In this document: one piece after another, positions 55,740 to 64,000 of the stretch
Numbering within the stretch: the first letter of the stretch is position 1
Layout of the letters: each line of letters starts with the position of its first letter
The notes under the pieces: model-generated
Database searches by the model: none
Seen by the model: only the letters and a program-made list of their open reading frames with translations
Told to the model about the DNA's origin: nothing
Made by a program: the position numbers and the translations under genes
Source: Choristoneura fumiferana
Taxonomy: Eukaryota; Arthropoda; Insecta; Lepidoptera; Tortricidae
Direction: 5' to 3'
Assembly (NCBI RefSeq): GCF_025370935.1
Contig: NC_133494.1
Location: forward strand, 7,775,578-7,839,577
DNA length: 64,000 bases

Positions 55740-56235
55740 GTGAAACTGCATAATCCAAACCGGTCAAGTTTAAGTCTGACATGCGCACCAAGGGTTCCGT
55801 ACAAATTTGTCGGTGTCTTGATTATCTAGTGGTAGCAGAACCCGTCTCATAAAGTATGGGATCATTTTAGATTGGTTAGATACTGACCTAGACAAACAAA
55901 ATGATTTTCAGACTGTTCATATTGGTTGTGCTGTAAGTGCTACCTTCATAGCAAATTTCAAATTTCTACGACAATTGGAAGCACCCTATAGGTTTCGATT
56001 CCCCGGCGATTTGTATGGAAACACAATGTTTAAAGGCTGTATCTTTAGGTAGTTTTCATTTTTTCACCACTCCAAGGTGGCAGTCCTGGATATTAGATAT
56101 AAATTTCAGCTTGTTACCTCCAAGCATTCCTGAAAAAAGGGTTTTGTCTTGACAGACTGCCGGACAAACAGACGGACAAGAAAGTGATCCTATAATGTAA
56201 AGGTTCCGTTTTTGCCAACTGAGGTACAAATAGAC
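55740..56235 (-). repeat. Dispersed repeat, GGTTCCGTAC family
   Basis: CAAACCGGTCAAGTTTAAGT and CACCAAGGGTTCCGTACA at one end, TCTTGACAGACTGCCGGACA and GGTTCCGTTTTTGCCAAC at the other. It resembles the reverse of 56983-57704. Confidence 0.6.
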
Positions 56236-56689
56236 CTAAAAATATAAAAGTTAAAACATAACAAAGTAACGAAAGTGGAAAAACAGCTTTAAAATTGTTG
56301 GTTTTGTGCCTTAACATTGTCACTATTACCTGTGCTATTACATTTAACATGTTGGCAATTCTCAAAGATACTTTGTTGACTTTAGTATTCGTCAATATTG
56401 GTTTACAGTCAATAATGCTTCGAACGTTTTGTGTGGCAATCCAGTATAAATGTCCTCCTTGTTTGCCAAGGATGTGCAATTTATTGCTGAGCGTTCAATA
56501 AATAATTAAGTTAGCTGCTACTTCATTTGAAGTTTTAGACTGGATACACTTGCTCTACTTCTCGTTGATCAAACTTATAATATTTTCGTTAAAATTGTTG
56601 AAATGTATATTATCAGTACCTCAGCATCCGACTCTTTCTCGAGGTTTCTTTTTAAGATTCGTTGGTACCTATTTACACACACAAAACAT

Positions 56690-56810
56690 CATGAAAGTAT
56701 ATAAAATAACTGTTATACTAATCGAACGTTATACTTAATGGAATTATAGTGTTTCATATTATATTATGTAATTATATACATTATGTAATTGTACATTATG
56801 AACGTTTATA
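56690..56810 (+). repeat. ~120-bp dispersed repeat, copy 1
   Basis: ATGAAAGTATATAAAATAAC, CGAACGTTATACTTAATGGA and GAACGTTTATAA recur at 59507-59628. Confidence 0.7.
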
Positions 56811-56813
56811 AAT

Positions 56814-56817
<4 letters not shown>

Positions 56818-56893
<76 letters not shown>

Positions 56894-56912
56894 GCACGCA
56901 CGCACGCACGCA
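56818..56912. repeat. CA microsatellite followed by CGCA run
   Basis: About 36 CA units, then six CGCA units. Confidence 0.97.
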
Positions 56913-56982
56913 CAACGAAGAGGAACAAGAGTAACGATATTTCGATAAAAATATGTTTTTTGACTGAAATGTTTTTGTTTTT

Positions 56983-57704
56983 AGCGTTCCGTAACTAAGT
57001 TGGCAAAAACGGAACCCTATTGTGTGTCCGTCCGTCTGTCAAGACGCTTTTCTTCGGAATGCGTGGAGGTATCAATCTGAAATCAATATCAAATTTTTAG
57101 GCCTGCTACCCCTTGACGCAGTGAAAAAATCAAACTTCCAAGTCGACGCAATCGAACAGTCATTAAAAGTGGTGTTTCCAGACAAATTACCAGGGAGTCA
57201 AACTAGTACTTCCAGTTGTCATAGAATCTTGAAATTTGGTAACCATCAAAAGTGACGTACCAATTCCTTATAGCGCCTACAGACTCACGCCGAGAACCCC
57301 CCGAGAACACCCGAGAAGCGTGAATGTGATCGCTTTCTCGCCGTCTCGTTCTCGCGCTCGCCTGTTCTCCGATCGGTGTCGGCATTTTCAAAGGGTTTCT
57401 CGGGCGAGACACTAGAACGGAATTACATTCTTGTTCGGTCTCAGTGCGACCGTGGACTTAATGTCTGCAATGACGTCCATTCCGGATAACGATCGAGAAT
57501 GCAAATGAGAAGGTCGGGAGTGTAGATGCCTTCTCGGTTTTCGTGCAATTTCCTCGGCAAGACTTCTCGCCGAGACTTCTCGCGTGAGTCTGTAGGCGCT
57601 ATTAGGGAAGAGGCTCTGCAAACACTGGATATTCATAGATACCTTAAAATTTGTTCGGAACCCTCAGTGCGCGATTCTGACTTGCACTTTGGCCGGTTTT
57701 TTGT
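56983..57704 (+). repeat. Dispersed repeat split by a MITE
   Basis: AGCGTTCCGTAACTAAGTTG and CCGTCCGTCTGTCAAGACGC at the left; GTTCGGAACCCTCAGTGCGC and ACTTTGGCCGGTTTTTTG at the right. The MITE at 57271-57601 interrupts it; removing it and one TTA restores the run. Confidence 0.65.
57271..57601. mobile_element. PIF/Harbinger-type MITE, 331 bp, TTA duplication
   Basis: TAGCGCCTACAGACTCACGC and its exact complement at the right, TTA at 57268-57270 and 57602-57604. Interior rich in TCTCG/CGAGA motifs. Confidence 0.85.
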
Positions 57705-58045
57705 TTTAATTATGATTCTATTTTGCTTACTTTTGCTATGTAAAATATATTATGGAATGTCTTTCGTTATCATAATAACGAATATAACATTCAATAATAT
57801 TTTTGAACATTCGTGTTGTTTTTCTTATTAAGTAACGATTATTGTCCTGCCAATATTTACTTGGGCTAGTTCTCGTCTTGTTTGATTACTAATCCTTTTG
57901 GTTTAAACATATTTCGAAATATTGACGGTAGGTATTTGTTTGGACAGATTTACAAACAAGGAATGAGATCTTAAACAAAGTCTGTGCCTAGTTTGAAATT
58001 CCGAATTCATAATACATGCAAAGACACTGAATCGCATACAAGGGT

Positions 58046-58165
58046 GGAACCTTTATGCTATTCATGTCAATTGACATCCCATACATCTGCCAAATAAATC
58101 ATAGCGAAATTTATAATGAAAAGGTACGACCCTGGTACGTGATTCAATCTCCTCGACTGTACCTA
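58046..58165 (+). mobile_element. LINE 3' UTR fragment
   Basis: GGTGGAACCTTTATGCTATT, GTCAATTGACATCCCATA and GATTCAATCTCCTCGACTGTA match 7647-7745 with scattered changes. Confidence 0.65.
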
Positions 58166-58289
58166 CGTACATTTAGGTGTGTTGTGTGTTGCAAGTTGTT
58201 TGGTTCGTCGGTACAGGTCGGTACCCTTTAATTAACGAATTAATGTTTTGTGAATAAATAGGTACACATAGGGCTGCTTGCACAGGTTC

Positions 58290-58556
58290 CAGTGGCGTAG
58301 CGTGGCCCGCGTGGGTATCAGCAGCCCGGGAGGGGCGGAAGAAAATTTTGCCGCCCTCTTATTTAGGATACCTACTTATTCTAGTCGGTCCGGTCTAATC
58401 GGTCGGAATTATCATCATCATCCCAGCCTATACACGTCCCAGTGCTGGGCACAGTCCTCTTCTCAGAATGAGAACACTTGGGCCGTAGTTCCCACGCGGA
58501 CTCAGCCCCTAAATATGCCGCCCGTGGCAGACCGCCTAAACTACGCTACGCCACTG
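58290..58556. mobile_element. hAT-type element, 267 bp, with nested SINE fragment
   Basis: CAGTGGCGTAGCGTGG at the left and CTACGCTACGCCACTG at the right. Flanks ACAGGTTC and TATGGTTC agree at 6 of 8 bases. Bases 58411-58505 are a SINE family 1 3' end, minus strand. Confidence 0.75.
58411..58505 (-). mobile_element. SINE family 1 3' fragment nested in hAT-type element
   Basis: ATCATCATCATCCCAGCCTA, ACGTCCCAGTGCTGGGCACA and TTGGGCCGTAGTTCCCACGC; matches 28900-29000. Confidence 0.8.
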
Positions 58557-58989
58557 TATGGTTCAAAATTTTAAATATTAAACCTGGGTCCAGAGATGAT
58601 GGCTCCATACATTTTGCTACTAGGTCCTTAACCCTGGGTTAGCTGTTAGCTCGGAGTTATGATGTTAATTAACTCTAGTCAGTTTAATTATTTCAAAGCA
58701 AAAGAGATACACTGACATTGTTTCAGTCACCAACATTGTATACATTAGAGGGGTAAGTAATAGAATGTATAAGTGAAAACAAAACATATAATATTCATTA
58801 CGTATAACTTCTCTTTCTATGTTTTTTTAAATATAACATGCTTTTGCTATAATGTTCATAACGTATAATGATAAAATATATAATTTCATAATGTATAATG
58901 AATTAATGAGCTATATGGACATAAAAACATACATTGAGTATAATGATCAAATAAAATAATATTCGCAACCTCTAGCAACCAAAACATAT

Positions 58990-59330
58990 AACATTCATTT
59001 TATTTAGAAGGCGAAGATGAGGCGTAAGATGGTACACGCCGCGTTTGCCTAGAAGGTGTCTGTTCACTTTGACCTTAAAGATGTCCAGATTATAGCGTTC
59101 CGGAAAAACTTACCTCGGCAGAGAGTTCCACTCCTTAGCCGTCCGCATAATGAAAGAAGAGGCAAACTGCTTCGTGCGTAATGGAGGAATGTCTACAACA
59201 TAAAGCTGAAACTGCTCGCCGCCCCTAGTCGTTCGGTGACGGAAAGGGGAAGGGGGTATCAGGTTATGTAAAACCTCCGCACACTCATCGAAATGTAACC
59301 GATAAAAAACCGAAAGGCAGGCCACTCGAC
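58990..59330 (-). pseudogene. C-terminal remnant of a LINE reverse transcriptase
   Basis: The minus-strand frame 59325-59110 reads LSVFYRLHFDECAEVLHNLI, then FRHRTTRGGEQFQLYVVD and FASSFIMRTAKEWNSLP. This is the standard end of a Jockey/R1-like ORF2 protein. After it, in another frame, the complement of 58990-59075 reads toward VNRHLLGKRG, so a frameshift lies near 59105. Confidence 0.8.
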
Positions 59331-59506
59331 TACGGTGAACGAGGCTCAGAAGATTGCTATAAAAAAAAAACCTAACATCTTCGCTCCCGCCTTAGCCTTC
59401 TGAACCTAAACTATACAAGTCGCTTCTGCTCCGAAGAAGTTATTACGTATTTTAAACGTATGTATGTTATATAATATGAATTTAGCCCATAAACATGTTA
59501 TTTCTT

Positions 59507-59628
59507 ATGAAAGTATATAAATAACTGTTATACTATTCAAACGTTATACTTAATGAAATTATAGTGTTTTATGTTAAGTATATATTATGTAAAAATGTAA
59601 ATAAGAACGTTTATAATATAAAATTTGT
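59507..59628 (+). repeat. ~120-bp dispersed repeat, copy 2
   Basis: ATGAAAGTATATAAATAACT, CAAACGTTATACTTAATGAA and AGAACGTTTATAA, matching 56690-56810. Confidence 0.7.
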
Positions 59629-60158
59629 ATATATCTAACGTTTTTATATAACTTGGAACGCACCGCGTTATATACTCCATCTATCAGTTGTTAAAAAACA
59701 TCCGAACAATCTCTTGCGCAAATGACAATACTGTCATGTTTCCTTCAGATATTTTTGAGCACCCATACAGCTCTGATGTTTATAATTGCAAATATACCTT
59801 TGTTCCATGTTACGTATAACTTTAAGCATAAGTTCTTCGGTAAGGTCTTTGTTTTCAAGCACGCTAAGACACAATATACACCATGTTTTTCTTGACTTTC
59901 GTTAGATTCAAAATATGGCTACTTTCATTTTTAATAATTATCTAGCAATTAACGTTTTGACCCATTCGATATGTTTTTTACGTAACATAGTCACAGTCAT
60001 TGCAAAATTCACAAGCTTCACGAGTTAGTGTCACTTTACACTGGATCTGTTGAATGCTCCCTTAAAGTACTAACGGAAATCAAAAATAACATGATTAACC
60101 TGCATTGACCTCTAAAATACGTATATTTTCAACCCTATTACCTTGCCTATTCTCTAGC

Positions 60159-60245
60159 CAGAATGTATGTGTAATAAGTATATATAGATTTTTTTGTACT
60201 GATTTGTGGTGTGCAATAAAGAATATTTGTATTGTGTATTGTATT
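60159..60245 (+). mobile_element. Retroelement 3' end (TGTGGTGTGCAATAAA family)
   Basis: GAATGTATGTGTAATAAGTA, then TGTGGTGTGCAATAAAGAAT and a TTGTATTGTGTATTGTA tail. Confidence 0.7.
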
Positions 60246-61132
60246 TTATCGAAAATTTCATAGTTTCCGAGGTGAAATGATAACGCAATTCCTTGTAGAT
60301 AAAGTTACGGGCAAGCAACTTGCTAAGACTTACTTTATTATCATAAGATATCTAGATACTCTCTTTTTTTCGCTGCAAAATTACCGACTACTTCAAAATA
60401 ATGGTAAGGAATAACATTGTAAGCGGACTTTTAGCTACACGCTAAACATTGCAGAACGATTTAGATGGGCAATAAAAGTGGCCGCGATGGCTTTAGCACG
60501 ACGCGTATTTACGGACAATGGCGATAGGAATCGAAACGCTGCGGGTGAACGGGGTTAAACTGGTCAGCCATCTTTAACCACTGCGTCTAGTAAAGGCAAA
60601 TTATGTTTCTTAGATTAAGTAAATGTGATCAAAGAAAAGAAAGAAAATACAACAATACTAGACTCAACAATATTATTAAGTACAAGTAGATAAGACGAAG
60701 GAGAAAGATAGAGTATTTAGAGAGACACCATAATACTTAGAAAGACACAAAACATCTTATACAAAAGACTGTCATGTCACATGTGTAGAAGTGAATATAC
60801 TCGTACCTACTGGTATCTTTAAAAGCATAAAAATAACTACGAGTAAAAGCATAACCTGATAAAATAGACTTGTAGATTTTAGATAAAAAGTAATACTTGC
60901 ACTCATAGTAAACTATTCTGGTTTTTATAGTCCATCTTTCCACGTATCTATCGCCGGTTGACATTTACAAAATATATATTTTACTTATTTGAACGTTACT
61001 ATAAATATTATAATCAAATAATTCTCGTAAAAATATGAGTTCTTGCTGAATTTAATGCAATTATAAAAATGGCAGCTTTCCACTTGTTTTGAAGTTTAGT
61101 TAATAATTATATCCGATGAATCTTTATTTCCT

Positions 61133-61585
61133 ACTAGCGTTTACCCGCGGCTTCGCACGCGTAAATCATTAGATACAGCAGTTGAATTGAAATTCCGGAA
61201 TTTTATTAAATTCTCGTGGGAATTCCCTAAAATTACATCGTGGTTTTCATTGACGTTAAATAAAAACACCCATGCCAAATTTCATGACTAAGCCCAGCGG
61301 TTGTTCCCGTAATATCGGGATAAAAAGTAGCCTATGTGTTATTCCAGATGTCCAGCTACCTACATACCAAATTTCATAACTCTAAGCCTAGCAGTTGTTA
61401 TATAGAGATTTTATCCCTATCCCGTGGGAATATCGGGATAAAAAGTATTTTATGTTTTAATCCAGGTTATAAACTAACTTTTTGCTAAATTTCATCCAAA
61501 TCCGTACAGCCGTTTCAGCGTGAAGAAGTAACAAACATACTCACTCACTCACAAACTTTCACATTTATAAAATTATAGTAGGATA
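61133..61585 (+). mobile_element. Short retroelement of the CCCGCGGCTTCGCACGCG family
   Basis: TTTACCCGCGGCTTCGCACG, repeated TCGGGATAAAAAGTAGCCTA and CCAAATTTCATAACT segments, CAGCCGTTTCAGCGTGAAGA and an end CACATTTATAAAATTATAGT. It is the longest copy of this family here. Confidence 0.7.
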
Positions 61586-61655
61586 GTAGGATATAACTAA
61601 GCGTTGACGCTGAGTCGTGAAATTTGAATTTCTACAAAGCTTTGTAAATCAGTAT

Positions 61656-62045
61656 TTAACGACATCCGTGATTAAGATTGTTTTTTTGGAATCTTTTTGT
61701 ATTTTCTATTTCAATTCCAAATTTTTTGTTACTTTTACGGTCATCCCGTAAAACCCATATCGAAAATACGTACTGAAATATAGATGCATAGAAAAACCAG
61801 AAAAATAAGACCAGCCCTGGGAATCGAACCCAGGTCCTCGGCATTCAGTGCCACGTGCTATACCACTACACTACCACTGGACAGTGATACAGACACGTAT
61901 TTCTCCTATGCACCACATATCTCAGCTTGTTTGTTTTCTTATTTAGTCACTTAAGCAGCGACACTAGCGACATCTATGCTGTAGCCCTCATCGAGAAACT
62001 TTCAGCACCCCATTGGAACTAACCGCTCACCCGGACAAGAGATGT
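61656..62045 (-). mobile_element. Composite repeat with tRNA-like region, copy 2
   Basis: Minus strand CCAGTGGTAGTGTAGTGGTA (box A) and ACCTGGGTTCGATTCCCAGG (box B). It is collinear with 8760-9010, plus a palindrome-like TTTTTTGGAATCTTTTTGT start. Confidence 0.7.
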
Positions 62046-64000
62046 CCGTGATCCTTACACACATTAATAGGCATAGGTGTTAACTTATTCTAATACTACA
62101 AAACCAGTCTTGTATTTTATAAGGTCATTTACACCACCGTTTATTTTAAAAGCAAATAATCAAACCATCATTCAACACACCAATAATACTTAAACTCTAC
62201 ATTTTTATTACCACTTCTTAAGCATCATCATGTCCATTAACAGCTCTGACATTGTTGTTACCATTAACATCTATGTACCCGGAGTTGTTAAACCCGAAAA
62301 TCTCTATAACTTAACAAGATCAAGTTATCTACGGATAATTCCAAAAACGCAAAAATGCTAAAACAACCCAGCTTACCGTTGCCCGTAAACCAAAAGAGAG
62401 AGGTGGCTAGTGAATAGGAGACAGGGTACATGCCGTACATGCCACGGCGGCACGCAGCCGCATTGTCGCAAGGGACGGCCGCCGCATCGGCCGTGCGTGA
62501 ACTCAGGCGCATACGCGAAACGAACAAGTGACGATCTACGTGATATATACGCCGACTCGAGTGTTTGTAAATATCGTACAGTATACCTACTTGATGGCTG
62601 TTTGCAGTATTGGTATTCATAATGTTGATTTTTGTGCGGAATGAATAGGTTTCTTGCGTTATAGTTTGTGGAACGTCAGATTTATGACACTGTGTGTTGT
62701 TTGCTATTTTTTGCATTCTTAATAGTTAATTGTGTGTTTTAACACTAGTTCTTTAATTTTACTAGGATTAAAATTAATTAGGTTTATTTTAATTAGGATT
62801 TAAAATCTTATTAGCATTCTCTTGTATTTGACGAGATTTTTACAATTTATCATTTAATAGTTATTTAATGGCGTTGTTTGCTATCTCTGATAGAATCTTG
62901 ACTTTTAATTCAACTGGCCTTCAGTTCAATAGGCTCTTTAGTGTTTCCGCCTTGCACTCTAAGTAACTCTATTTGCTGCGCTTCATTGACATCACTTGTA
63001 AAATAATCTAAAGTGCTACGAATGCGCTGTTTTTCATTGAAATTTATTGCTTGAAAAGGCCTCGTTTAAGTAGTTATTATTTTAATAACAAGTCGACTGC
63101 AAAAAGCGATAGGCGAGCGTGCCTGAGGCGTTCTCGGCTCGTGTTCTTTAGCAGAAATTCGATAGCCATTGTGATCGTGTGTTTGTGGGTCAACTGATCC
63201 AATCGCTTAGCGTATAGTGGATCCCTTGTTGCATCTATGTATACTTTGAAGTATTACGCGTTTATTGCGTTCGGTACTCGTATATTTACGAATTAGATCA
63301 TCTTTGTTTACTCTTATCAATTTAATACAATTTTTATATTATTCACTTCTATTTTATTGTTACTCAGAACTCTGCACCTATTACACTCTTTATTCGTTAA
63401 ATTTGACTCGCAATGGATGACCTTAAAATTCTTAATAACGGTTGGCCTTGAACGCTCTTTCATTGGACCCTTTTCGTTGTTTTTTTTTTACAATTCTCGG
63501 ATCTATAAAATTCAAGTACCTACGTAGGTACATACTCACGGGTTTTTGTAAGGGCTAAGTTGAACCTATTGAACTTCATGACAATGAGACCGTGTCCTTC
63601 ATCTTATAATATAATGACATTTTATTTAGCATTGTAGTAGGTAGATCAATAATGTAAATTTAGGGAACGACTGCTTGTTAATTTGAATAATGAATGAATA
63701 ATATTATAGGACAATTTTCTCACTATTGATATTTGATTAAGTATATATTTGTGTTTCAATACTTTAAAGTATAGGCTTAAGTGTTAAGTATTCGTAAAAA
63801 GATACACAATAAAATACCTACAATAAATATAAAATTTCCATATAATGCTCATAAGATGCGAGTACTATACATCCTGTGGACAGTTTAATCCAGTCGTTTG
63901 CGATCCCAGCACTGCATAATAAACATCGTTATTGTCTTACTGAAACTTAAGACGCATATGTAGTACGTATAGGTGGCTAGCTCGTGTAAACATTAGCACA
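62046..64000. other. No gene assigned; GC-rich patch at 62400-62540
   Basis: AT-rich except GCCACGGCGGCACGCAGCCG and GGACGGCCGCCGCATCGGCC around 62440-62490. The 142-codon minus-strand frame at 62288-62716 and a 70-codon plus frame overlap there but resemble no protein I know. It could be a promoter/first exon of a neighbouring gene or the middle of an element. Confidence 0.35.

Overview
This is an AT-rich eukaryotic window, most likely from a moth or butterfly. The clues are a split gene with GT-AG introns whose protein resembles insect PDE11, tRNA-derived SINEs whose 3' ends and GATGAT tails are typical of Lepidoptera, many short palindromic MITEs, and LINE 3' ends of the kind scattered through moth genomes. 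No bacterial operon, CRISPR array, rRNA or functional tRNA gene was seen.

Bases 3106-18968 (+ strand) hold the one protein-coding gene I can support: the 3' part of a GAF-domain cyclic nucleotide phosphodiesterase, best called Pde11. Ten exons join in frame to 557 codons plus a stop. They cover the end of a GAF domain with an intact NKFDE-type motif and the whole HD-type PDE catalytic domain, then a 75-residue polar tail. The 5' exons (start codon, GAF-A, first part of GAF-B) are not recognisable here and probably lie upstream of base 1. Introns run from 113 bp to about 7.0 kb and carry LINE, SINE and MITE remnants.

Bases 18969-64000 have no convincing coding gene. They are a graveyard of mobile elements: three TA-flanked MITE families with three copies each (20.7-23.2 kb; 25.4, 32.3 and 36.7 kb; 16.9, 36.8 and 48.8 kb), TTA-flanked PIF/Harbinger-type MITEs, TTAA-flanked piggyBac-type elements, hAT-type elements with 8-bp duplications, three tRNA-related repeat families, and decayed C-termini of LINE reverse transcriptases near 7.5, 54.4 and 59.2 kb. 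Satellite-like DNA includes a 0.9-kb CCATC/CCGTC array, a nine-unit 16-bp minisatellite framed by inverted repeats, and several CA microsatellites.

The most informative structures are nested: a 1,297-bp element with 47-bp inverted ends that split a SINE and left an 8-bp duplication; a truncated SINE between 60-bp direct repeats; a LINE tail inserted in reverse into another copy of itself; and two MITEs placed back to back at one TA. I found no clear new multi-gene system. The unexplained items are a perfect 49-bp stem hairpin, the period-three minisatellite, a two-copy 0.4-1 kb repeat in which only one copy carries a triplicated 120-bp block, and a few GC-rich patches that could be promoters.
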